DNA of 64,000 nt from the NCBI GenBank assembly GCA_963729295.1, contig CAVSNJ010000020.1:310001-374000 (forward strand), in the 5' to 3' direction. The position numbers and the translations under genes were made by a program. Origin of the DNA: DATJLY01 sp963729295. Lineage in GTDB: Bacteria; Pseudomonadota; Alphaproteobacteria; ATCC43930; CGMCC-115725. The notes beneath the pieces are model-generated. The model saw only the letters and a program-made list of their open reading frames with translations, did not search any database and was not told where the DNA came from. Below are positions 15,062 to 22,037 of this stretch, piece after piece (the first letter of the stretch is position 1; each line of letters starts with the position of its first letter).

Positions 15062-16611
15062 CAATACACGTCCCGCAGGTAGCGCTTATCGCGCGCGAGT
15101 TTCGCGAGATAGGCCTTGGCCGCGCCCGGTCCCATGTTGCCTTGCCGGGCGATGATGGCAACGAGCGCGGCATCGACATCGCGCGCCATCGCAACGGCGC
15201 CGCACACGAAAATGTACGCGCCATCTTCGATCCAATTCCAAAGATCGCGCCCGCGATCGCGCATGCGCTGCTGAACATAAGTCCGTTGAGGCTGATCTCG
15301 CGAAAACGCGAGTTCCAGGTCATTGAGAAGCCCGTCGCGGCGAAAGCGGTCGAGTTCGTCGCCATAGAGGAAATCGTAGTCGCGGCGCTGATCGCCGAAG
15401 AAGAGCCAGTTGCGGCCGCGAGCGCCGCACGCCTGGCGCTCTTGCAGAAAGGCGCGGAACGGTGCGATGCCGGTGCCCGGACCAATCATCACGACCGGCG
15501 CATCGTCGTCTTTTGGCAGCCGGAAATCATGTGCCTTATGCACGAACACGGGCACTGTGCTTCCCGGCGGAACCCGATCGGCGAGATAGCTCGAAGCCAC
15601 GCCTTTGCGCGGGCGGCCGCGAATGTCGTAGCGCACCGTCGCGACGGTAAGGTGCGCCGCCGACCTGACCGCCTTCGGCGATGACGAGATCGAATAGAGC
15701 CGCGGCTGAAGTGGCGACAGCACCGAAACCAGCTCCTGCAGCGGTGGCCGGGCCGACGGGAAGGTGAGGAGCAGTTCCAGCAGGTCGGCGTCCTCCGGAC
15801 CGGCGCCGGGATAGCCCTCCGCAAGGGCCTGGAGCCGCTGCGACTCGTTGTACTCGGGTGCGCGTGTGGCCAGCACTTCGATCGCGGCGTCGGCGACGTG
15901 GCCAATATCAAAGTATTTGGCGAGCGCCTCTGCGAGAGTGCGACGGCTGCCGTCCGGGCAATCGACTTCGTGGTCGGGTCGGGCGCTGAGACAATCAATG
16001 ATCGCCGCCACCGTCTGTGGACAGTTTTCCGGTTGCACGCCCAGCGCGTCGCCAACTTCATACTCGATCCCGGTCCCGGCGAGATCGAATACCACATGCC
16101 GCGTGTCCTTTTGCGATCCGGGACGGTTGAGCGGAATGGCCGCGTCGAGACGCGCCGGCACGGTGGTCGATTGGGCGGCGGGCGTTGGCTCTGGCGCAAC
16201 TGCTGCTGATGCCGAGGTCGTCCCGGCCGATACTGGTCCGAGCTCCATCAATTCCTTGAGCGCTCGCGCGGTTTCCCTGCCGCCGGGGACGCAGCGCGCG
16301 ATGTTTTTCTCCGTCCCCGCGGCAAGCGCTGCGGCGTAGCTCTCGCAGAGGTAGCTGCACTGGCCGCAATCCTGCTGCGCCATCGCCGCCATGAGTTGCT
16401 GACGCAGCGGCCGACCGCTGGCGAGCGTGAGCCGCTCGTCGAGGGCAAGCGTCATGTCGTGCCAGGGAAGGTCCTCCTCGGCCGATGGCGTTGGCGCGTC
16501 GCCAACTAGCGCCGAGGCCGCGTAATAGCCGGCGAGCAGGCCGTTGAGCCAGGCGCGCTGTGCTCCATTGAAGGGCGCCGTCTCGGGGAGGATCGGAACA
16601 TGGATCGTCAT
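15061..16611 (-). CDS. CysJ-like NADPH-dependent FAD reductase with N-terminal Cys motif
   Basis: 516 residues. The C-terminal 350 residues are a CysJ/CPR-type FAD and NADPH module: RLYSISSSPKA (FAD), GVASSYLADR, MIGPGTGIAPFRAFLQER (NADPH), NWLFFGDQRRDYDFLY, YIFVCGAVAMARDVDAAL and terminal YLRDVY. There is no flavodoxin domain. Instead an N-terminal segment has four Cys, C82-x2-C85-x3-C89-x17-C107, which could hold an Fe-S cluster. It lies between nirA (3 bp upstream) and siroheme synthase (1-base overlap), so it probably passes NADPH electrons to NirA. Annotated relatives are often called sulfite reductase alpha subunit. Confidence 0.82.
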   Translation of the reverse strand: MTIHVPILPETAPFNGAQRAWLNGLLAGYYAASALVGDAPTPSAEEDLPWHDMTLALDERLTLASGRPLRQQLMAAMAQQDCGQCSYLCESYAAALAAGTEKNIARCVPGGRETARALKELMELGPVSAGTTSASAAVAPEPTPAAQSTTVPARLDAAIPLNRPGSQKDTRHVVFDLAGTGIEYEVGDALGVQPENCPQTVAAIIDCLSARPDHEVDCPDGSRRTLAEALAKYFDIGHVADAAIEVLATRAPEYNESQRLQALAEGYPGAGPEDADLLELLLTFPSARPPLQELVSVLSPLQPRLYSISSSPKAVRSAAHLTVATVRYDIRGRPRKGVASSYLADRVPPGSTVPVFVHKAHDFRLPKDDDAPVVMIGPGTGIAPFRAFLQERQACGARGRNWLFFGDQRRDYDFLYGDELDRFRRDGLLNDLELAFSRDQPQRTYVQQRMRDRGRDLWNWIEDGAYIFVCGAVAMARDVDAALVAIIARQGNMGPGAAKAYLAKLARDKRYLRDVY

Positions 16612-16614
16612 GGC

Positions 16615-18363
16615 TCAGGCCGCCATGTCGTCCAAGGCGTCGAACAGCACGCGCAGGCTCTCGACCGAATGCCGCGCGGCGAAGGCGTGAAAGCTCTCGT
16701 AATTGCGGCGATGGGCAAGATATCCGCGCAGCATGCGCTCGACCCGCGCCGGCAGCTCGGCCATGGGAACGGCGGGATAGATCTCGCGTGCGAGCGATCG
16801 TTCGCTGCCCGCGCCGCCGCCAAGGAGCACGTTATATCCCTCGACCATATCCTCTCCCACCTTTATGCCCAGCAGCCCGATGTCGCCGACATAATGCTGG
16901 GCGCAGGAGTTGGGGCAGCCGGTCAGGTGGATGTTGATCGGCTGGTCCAGCGTGACGTGCCGTTCGAGATAGTCGGCCAGCAGCATCGCCTGACCCTTGG
17001 TATCGGTCGCGGAGAATTTGCACCCGGTGTTGCCCGTGCACGCGATGAGCGCGCCGCGCACTGCGCTTGCCGAGGTGCCGAGGCCGAGCGCCGCGACCGC
17101 CGCCTCGGCGGCAGCGACAGAGGCGTCGGGCACGTCCGAAATCAGGAGATTCTGCCACACGGTGAGGCGGATCGTACCGGAGCCGTGTGTTTCGGCGATG
17201 TCTGCGACGCCGCGCATCTGCGCGGCGGTGAGCCGGCCCACCGGCAAGACCACGCCGATATAGTGGAGGCCGGGCTGGCGCTGCGCGTGGACGCCGATAT
17301 GGCCATGCTTCAGGATCGGGCCGCGCGGCGCGGAGGCTTCGAGCGGGTGGCGCGGCAGGGCGCGGCCGAGTTCGCGCTCTACCTCCGCCATGAATTTTTC
17401 GAGGCCCCACGCTTCGAGCACGTATTTGAGGCGCGCCCGCTTGCGGTCGGTGCGGTCGCCATTTGCAATGAACACGCGCACGACGGCGACAGCCACCGGC
17501 AAGCAATCCTCGGGCTTGAGCAGCACGCCGGTGTCGCGCGCGAAATCGCCGTGTCCCGTGATGCCGCCGAGCTGCATGCGGAAATGGACGCCGCCCGGCA
17601 GGCCCGTCCCTTCCGGCGCGGAGACCGCAGCGAATCCGATATCGTTGGTGTCCTCGAGCACGCCAATCGTGCCGCCGCCGTCGAAGGCGATGTTGAATTT
17701 CCGCGGCAAGCCGTAGAGCTCGCGGTGATTGAGGATGTAGTGATGGAGCGCGTGTGCGAGCGACCGCGTGTCGATCAATTCCTGCGCGTCGATGCCGGCG
17801 GTCGGGCTCCCGGTAATGTTGCGGATGTTGTCGGCGCCGGCCCCGCGCGAGGTGAGGCCGGCGTCCTGGATGCCGGTCAGGACCGCGAGGATATTCTGCG
17901 GCGCGATCTCGCGAAGCTGCAAATTGGCTCGGGTTGTCACGTCGGCGTAGCCGCCGGCGCAGCGCTCGGCGATCGCAGCGAGGCTGCGGAGCTGATGCGT
18001 GGCGAGAATGCCGTTCGGAATCCGCAGCCGGCACATGAAGGCGTTTTGCGCCGGCGCTGCGTAAAACAGACCAAAGAATTTGTGGCGGAACACATCGGTG
18101 CCCTTCGGGAAGCGGCCTTCCGCCGCCTCGGCCACCAATTCATCCCACATGTCGAGCGGATGGCTTTTGCGTTTCGCTTCCTCTTCCGGAACGAGCTTCT
18201 TGCCGGCAACGAGAAAGCGTTCCTGCGCCGCGCGGTGAATGTCGGTCGGCGTCTCGCCATCGCCCGGCGCGGCACCACCGCCATGCCGGGCAGCGATGCC
18301 GCGCAAGAAAGCCTCGAGATACTGCTTCTGCTCGTCGGTGAAGCCGGGGCCGTCTTCAGTCAT
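16615..18363 (-). CDS. nirA: Nitrite/sulfite reductase hemoprotein, NirA-type
   Basis: 582 residues; assimilatory six-electron reduction of nitrite to ammonia (siroheme and 4Fe-4S). It has two ferredoxin-like half-repeats (RLRIPNGILATHQLRSLA, ADVTTRANLQLREI; later GVVLPVGRLTAAQMRGVADIA, IRLTVWQNLLI) and cluster/siroheme ligands in ACTGNTGCKFS and LTGCPNSCAQHYVGDIGL. The CTGNxxC pattern favours NirA over sulfite reductase CysI. Genes either side are a nitrite channel and siroheme synthase, which fits nitrite. A gap of 2 bp follows nirC. Confidence 0.9.
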   Translation of the reverse strand: MTEDGPGFTDEQKQYLEAFLRGIAARHGGGAAPGDGETPTDIHRAAQERFLVAGKKLVPEEEAKRKSHPLDMWDELVAEAAEGRFPKGTDVFRHKFFGLFYAAPAQNAFMCRLRIPNGILATHQLRSLAAIAERCAGGYADVTTRANLQLREIAPQNILAVLTGIQDAGLTSRGAGADNIRNITGSPTAGIDAQELIDTRSLAHALHHYILNHRELYGLPRKFNIAFDGGGTIGVLEDTNDIGFAAVSAPEGTGLPGGVHFRMQLGGITGHGDFARDTGVLLKPEDCLPVAVAVVRVFIANGDRTDRKRARLKYVLEAWGLEKFMAEVERELGRALPRHPLEASAPRGPILKHGHIGVHAQRQPGLHYIGVVLPVGRLTAAQMRGVADIAETHGSGTIRLTVWQNLLISDVPDASVAAAEAAVAALGLGTSASAVRGALIACTGNTGCKFSATDTKGQAMLLADYLERHVTLDQPINIHLTGCPNSCAQHYVGDIGLLGIKVGEDMVEGYNVLLGGGAGSERSLAREIYPAVPMAELPARVERMLRGYLAHRRNYESFHAFAARHSVESLRVLFDALDDMAA

Positions 18364-18365
18364 CG

Positions 18366-19175
18366 TCAGTCCGCGGCATCGAGCGTGGCGAGCGCGGCGG
18401 GCGCCGCTACCTCATAGGGCTGCGACATGATCCAGTAGCCGAGGCCCATGAAACCCGCTCCGGCGACGATGTTGCCGAGCGATACCCAGAACAGGTTATA
18501 GACAAAGCCGCCCCAGGTAACGGTCTCGGGATGGTCGCCGAGGAGCGCCACCAGCAGCAGCGTCATGTTCGCCACTGAGTGCTCGTATCCGCTGCCGATG
18601 AACCCGAAGAGACACCAGAAGATCGCGATGCATTTCGCCGCGTCGCTGGTCATACGCGCCGACATCCACAGTGCAAGGCACACGAGCCAATTGCACAGGA
18701 TTGCACGGCAGAAAAGAGCGAGCGCCGGCGCGTTCATCTTGGCGGCCGCTACGCTCATCAGCCATTGGCTCTTGGAATGAAGCACGGCGCCGCCGCCGCC
18801 ATAGATGAAGATCACCGAAAGGACTGCGCATCCGGCCAGGTTGCCACACCATGTCGTGACCCAGCTCGACGCGAGGTCGGACATGGAGACTCTGCGGCGC
18901 AGAACGCCCATCGCCATGTACATCGTATGCCCGGTGAAGAGGTCCGAGCCCGCGAAGATCACGAGCGTCAGTGCGATGCCGAACGAGCATCCCATCACCA
19001 GCGAGCGGTAGGCCGGATCGACGTCCGATCCGACCGAGAAAATCAGCAGGATGCCGATACCGACATAGGCACCGGCCATCATCGAGCTGATCCAGAAGCC
19101 CACTGGCGAGCGCTTGAGGAATGCCGTCTTCGCCACCGCCGTCGCGGCCATTTGGTCCACCAATTCGAGGTACAT
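18366..19175 (-). CDS. nirC: Formate/nitrite transporter family protein, NirC-like
   Basis: 269 residues; a pentameric FNT channel with six transmembrane helices. Visible motifs are AFLKRSPVGFWISSMMAGAY, the conserved GSDLFTGHTMYM (helix 2/omega loop), GNLAGCAVL, the second-half counterpart CNWLVCLALW, and FGFIGSGYEHSVANMTLL. It should take up nitrite into the cytoplasm for NirA. First gene of the four-gene operon, with a leader of about 300 nt carrying RNA structure (see regulatory entries). Confidence 0.92.
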   Translation of the reverse strand: MYLELVDQMAATAVAKTAFLKRSPVGFWISSMMAGAYVGIGILLIFSVGSDVDPAYRSLVMGCSFGIALTLVIFAGSDLFTGHTMYMAMGVLRRRVSMSDLASSWVTTWCGNLAGCAVLSVIFIYGGGGAVLHSKSQWLMSVAAAKMNAPALALFCRAILCNWLVCLALWMSARMTSDAAKCIAIFWCLFGFIGSGYEHSVANMTLLLVALLGDHPETVTWGGFVYNLFWVSLGNIVAGAGFMGLGYWIMSQPYEVAAPAALATLDAAD

Positions 19176-19375
19176 GATTCGATCCTCGCTGCCTCGTTGC
19201 TTCAGGAAATGCTTGTCGCCGCGCCGCCTTCGGACCGCCGTGCCGTGCGGTCCTCGCCAACCACTGGCCGGCCCGCGAAGAAGCGATCGGGACCCATCGC
19301 GATGGGCGCCGTCACCTCACCGAGCGCGTTTCCAGACTGTCGAAGCCGATATGCATGCCGTCCGAGCCCCAATGC
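19176..19375 (-). promoter_or_regulatory. Distal part of the nir leader
   Basis: 200 bases between the U-tract and nirC. It contains a perfect 7-bp-arm inverted repeat GGACCGC/GCGGTCC with an 8-base spacer at 19232-19253 and the short palindrome CCCATCGCGATGGG at 19293-19306. Neither has a T-tract. No small gene is evident. These may be RNA stability or secondary folding elements. Confidence 0.35.
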
Positions 19376-19404
19376 AAAAAAGACGCCACGCGCACGGCCA
19401 CGTC
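19376..19404 (-). terminator. Leader attenuator-like hairpin with U6 tract
   Basis: On the minus strand a GC-rich inverted segment with outer arms GACG/CGTC (19401-19404 and 19382-19385) is followed directly by TTTTTT (19376-19381). It lies 12 bases after hairpin 3 and about 200 nt before nirC. The position fits an intrinsic terminator that ANTAR binding would prevent from forming. Several alternative foldings are possible, so the stem is only roughly defined. Confidence 0.6.
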
Positions 19405-19415
19405 GCGCCGCGCAC

Positions 19416-19475
19416 GGACATCGTTGTCCAATTTGAACCGACGGTGGTTCGCCACGGACCGCCATTGGTTCCGTG
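19416..19475 (-). ncRNA. ANTAR-target leader: three tandem hexaloop hairpins
   Basis: Read on the minus strand from the predicted transcript start. Hairpin 1 (19453-19475) has arms CACGGAACC/GGTCCGTG with one bulged A and loop AATGGC. Hairpin 2 (19435-19450) has arms GAACC/GGTTC and loop ACCGTC. Hairpin 3 (19416-19429) has arms GGAC/GTCC and loop AACGAT. All three loops are six bases with A at position 1 and G at position 4, the pattern recognised by ANTAR antiterminators, which normally bind a pair of such hairpins. The ANTAR protein NasT is encoded immediately upstream on the same strand. Confidence 0.82.
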
Positions 19476-19488
19476 ACAGACACGTCGC

Positions 19489-19505
19489 AGCAAATCGCGT
19501 GCCAA
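19489..19505 (-). promoter_or_regulatory. Sigma-54 (RpoN) promoter of the nir operon
   Basis: On the minus strand TTGGCACG-CGAT-TTGCT gives GG and GC elements separated by exactly 10 bases, matching the consensus -24/-12 promoter at essentially all conserved positions. It lies about 100 bp after the nasT stop. The predicted start is near 19478, about 3 nt before the first leader hairpin. Sigma-54 control would tie the operon to nitrogen status through an NtrC-type activator; no activator site was identified with confidence. Confidence 0.82.
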
Positions 19506-19604
19506 TGCACATCCCGCGCAGAATCGGCTGAATTCCGCGGCAAGTCCCGCCAGGCATGCCCGCTTATTGTGCAAATGCTTGGATTAGCGGCAGCACAGGT
19601 TCGA

Positions 19605-20186
19605 TCAAGACTTGGGAAGCTGCTCCACTGCCAAGATTGTTCGCGCGATATCGACCATTCGCAGATTCTGGTCCATGGCAAGCTTCCGCAGGAGCTGGAA
19701 AGCCGCGTCCTCGGTCAAGCTCCGGCTCTGCATGACGACACCTTTGGCGCGCTCGATCACCTTTCGATCGGCGAGATCCATCCGGGTCCGTTCAAGCTCG
19801 GTGCGCAGCTTTTGGTATTCGGTGAAGCGGGCCACCGCCACGTCAAGGATGGGCTTGACGCGCCGCGGGTTAAGGCCATCGATGACATAGGCCGAAACCC
19901 CGGCACGCATAGCCTCTGAAATTGCCTGATCGTCGGATTGATCGACGAACATGACGATGGGCCGCGGCCGTTCGGCAGTGATCCTCCGCATATCCTCGAG
20001 CGTGTCGCGAGAGGGCAATTCCATGTCGACGATGATGAGATCGGGAGCCAAATCCCGCATCTTCGCCAACACGTCGTCGCGCGGAGCGACCACGCCTACG
20101 GTCTCGTATCCCGCTTCGCGCAGCAATTCATCAAGCGTTTGGGCACGCCTTGAATCTTCGTCGATCAACAGGATTCGCAATCCCAT
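19605..20186 (-). CDS. nasT: NasT-type ANTAR response regulator (transcription antiterminator)
   Basis: 193 residues. An N-terminal receiver-like domain (LRILLIDEDSRRAQTLDELL, then DLIIVDMELPSRDTL) is followed by a coiled helix (FTEYQKLRTELERTRMDLADRK) and a C-terminal ANTAR three-helix bundle: VIERAKGVVMQSRSLTEDAAFQLLRKLAMDQN, then MVDIARTIL. ANTAR domains bind RNA hexaloop hairpins and prevent termination; NasT controls nitrate/nitrite assimilation and is normally held by the sensor NasS. No nasS is seen in this window. It lies upstream of, and in the same direction as, the nir operon whose leader carries three candidate targets. Confidence 0.92.
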   Translation of the reverse strand: MGLRILLIDEDSRRAQTLDELLREAGYETVGVVAPRDDVLAKMRDLAPDLIIVDMELPSRDTLEDMRRITAERPRPIVMFVDQSDDQAISEAMRAGVSAYVIDGLNPRRVKPILDVAVARFTEYQKLRTELERTRMDLADRKVIERAKGVVMQSRSLTEDAAFQLLRKLAMDQNLRMVDIARTILAVEQLPKS

Positions 20187-20329
20187 GGACGACGCTTCCC
20201 GGTTACCATTATTTCACCGGGGGCTGTGCAATTTCTACGCCAACGCGCCCAAGCATCGCGGGCGTGATCGAAAGCGGTCCATATCGCCGGCGTGGCAGTG
20301 CTTCGCATTCGTGCCATTAACGGAAGTGG

Positions 20330-20470
20330 TCGGTCGCATTCGATCACATGCGCGCGTACGAGCAATGTCGACCGAATGGTCAGGCCGAGCGCGTTGCCGG
20401 CCTTGAAATTAATGGGCAGGTCGAACTTCCTCGGCTTGCAGCGCTGGCAGATCGGCCGGCTTTTCGGCCA
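20330..20470 (-). pseudogene. ABC-type substrate-binding protein remnant (C-terminal end, frameshifted)
   Basis: Minus-strand translation gives EKPADLP and, one frame over, KFDLPINFKAGNALGLTI then STLLVRAHVIE. These match the end of the widespread MRRREF-type ABC substrate-binding family (usual pattern KPADLPV...KFELVINLKTAKALGLTIP...LLARADEVIE). The two parts are in different frames and nothing upstream matches, so it is a decayed relic. The rest of the 20187-20680 gap contains only one copy of a GTAGTTTCCGAGCCT motif at 20519. Confidence 0.65.
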
Positions 20471-20680
20471 GGAGGGGCATGCGCGAAAGGCGCCGCCGCA
20501 TGCCGTGCTCTAGGCTAGGTAGTTTCCGAGCCTGCCTTCGCCAACCGGCCGCCCGTTATGCTGGAATTTCCCTTGATCGCGGCGAACCTCGATTGTCGCG
20601 AACGTGGACTTTCGTCCGCAACCCGCCGTACCGCGTCCGAGCTCGCGAAACCTCGGCGGAACTTCGATTGGAGACCGCAG

Positions 20681-20893
20681 ATGAACGATCACGTCTACAG
20701 CGTCACCGAGATCGTCGGATCATCGAAGACCAGTATTGAGGACGCCGTCCAGCAGGGCATCAAGACGGCGGCAAAATCGCTCAGGACTCTCGAATGGTTC
20801 GAGGTGACCCAGATCAAGGGTCATATCGTCGATGGCGGGGTCGGCCATTACCAAGTCTGCATGAAGCTCGGCCTTCGCTACGAACCGAAGTGA
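20681..20893 (+). CDS. Dodecin family flavin-binding protein
   Basis: 70 residues: MNDHVYSVTEIVGSSKTS, then IEDAVQQGIKTAAKSLRTL, then EWFEVTQIKGHIVDGG. This is the complete dodecin fold, with the conserved Trp in LEWFEV that stacks on flavin and the QIKGHI strand. Dodecins form hollow dodecamers that store or buffer free flavin. ATG 20681 has GGAG 8-9 bases upstream; a longer frame reading from 20558 is not supported. It sits in a block of fermentative/stress genes. Confidence 0.93.
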   Translation: MNDHVYSVTEIVGSSKTSIEDAVQQGIKTAAKSLRTLEWFEVTQIKGHIVDGGVGHYQVCMKLGLRYEPK

Positions 20894-21041
20894 CACGCCG
20901 ACAATTCCCGCCCTAATCGATTGCGTGTCGGCGCGGTTTTATCGAAGCTCACTTCCTGGACAGCGCAGCCCACGCCCCATCCTTCGTTCCAGGCCCGCGC
21001 GGTTGGCGCACGAGTGGATCCTGCAGGTTCTCATCGCCCAT

Positions 21042-21206
21042 ATGAGCGAAGCGGAGCCAAAATTCCTGGAACGGCTGCAGAAGATTTTCATCGAGTCTCG
21101 GCATCTGGGCGTGTCCGAGCAGGACTACACAGATACGCTCGGATACGTAAAGCAGTTCATCGACGAAGTCGCGCGTCTGAAGGCCAGCCCGAGCGCGCGG
21201 ATATAA
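21042..21206 (+). CDS. Small hypothetical protein
   Basis: 54 residues, MSEAEPKFLERLQKIFIESR, then HLGVSEQDYTDTLGYVKQFI, then DEVARLK. It is charged and helical, with no membrane segment and no family I recognise. The amphipathic spacing and sensible start argue that it may be real. An upstream extension from 20925 is Arg/Pro-rich and unlikely. It lies just before a decayed reductase gene. Confidence 0.45.
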   Translation: MSEAEPKFLERLQKIFIESRHLGVSEQDYTDTLGYVKQFIDEVARLKASPSARI

Positions 21207-21287
21207 ATTCGAAACGTGCCCCCGAAGAGATCGCGCCGACATTCCCAGGGGCGGGTCCCGCGTTAGAGTGCCATCAAGGAGATTTCG

Positions 21288-21754
21288 ATGGGCGCATCGC
21301 AATCGACCCCGGTCGGTCCCGACCTGGCGGGAGGAATCCCGGTCGGCGACATTCCCGACGGAGCGTGGATACCTATCTCCAAACGAGCGCGCCGCAAATT
21401 TTTTCAGCGGGTGACATCGTGCGTTGGCCCGATCCGCACAGTGGCGAAGCCATCCGCGTCGAGCACTGGGTCGTCGCCGAACGGCAAGGCCAAAGCGCCG
21501 CTCTCAACATGATCGGGCGCCACGAGAAGTTCATCGCCGTGCCGTTCTTCTGGAGCCAGCACTATGACGTTCCGATCAATTATGTCGGGCACGCCGAAAA
21601 ATGGGACGAGCTAACGATCGACGGCGACGTTTCTTCCAAGGACTGTCTGCTGCGTTACAAGCGCAACGGGCGCGTGCTCGCCGTCGCCTCGATCTATCGC
21701 AACGTCGAAAGCCTCAAAGCCGAAGTGACGATGGAGCTGGTTGCGGCGGTCTGA
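21288..21754 (+). pseudogene. Rieske/FAD-dependent ferredoxin reductase (AIFM3-like), internally deleted
   Basis: The first 26 codons (MGASQSTPVGPDLAGGIPVG, then DIPDGA) match the start of bacterial AIFM3-like proteins that begin with a Rieske 2Fe-2S domain. At about 21360-21368 the sequence jumps, in another frame, to the C-terminal reductase part: VDTYLQTSAPQIFSAGDIVR (the second FAD-binding motif), then EHWVVAERQGQSAALNMIG, VPFFWSQHYD and a normal C-terminus ending at 21754. About 1 kb, covering the Rieske centre and most of the FAD/NAD domains, is missing. It cannot make an active enzyme. Confidence 0.72.
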
Positions 21755-22037
21755 AGCAACCTCGTGACGTCTGCCGTGGGTCTTGGTCGTGTAAAAACGC
21801 TGCAGCGAAGACAGGAGCTTGTTGTGTCGGGAGCGCGTCGGCCGCGAGTGTGACAATCGGAGGTCTATCCGGGGGTTTCCTTCACAGATGGCGGGTTCCC
21901 AGGTGGAAATGTCGGCTGAGTAGTTTCCGAACCTGACTTACGGGGCGCGCTGCCGGCTAACGTCGGGACGGTAGGCCCTCTAGATCAGAACGCTAGCGCC
22001 GCGTGCGCGCACGGGGGCACGGTCGGCGGGAGACATC

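Noticed and set aside
16600..18417. Long open frame opposite nirA (about 600 codons), and similar long antisense frames opposite the FAD hydroxylases (38849-41560), the multicopper oxidase (46866-48794) and the RND permease (62078-63820)
   Set aside because: They mirror conserved genes on the other strand, are Arg/His/Gly/Asp-rich as expected of GC-rich antisense frames, and show no family motifs.
19520..19560. Second sigma-54-like element TGGC-N5-TTGC upstream of the nir promoter
   Set aside because: The spacing is 2 bases too short; the element at 19489-19505 has perfect spacing and position.
20519..20533. GTAGTTTCCGARCCT copies as a promoter element
   Set aside because: Orientation relative to the nearest genes is inconsistent and one copy lies inside a possible coding frame; kept only as an unexplained repeat.
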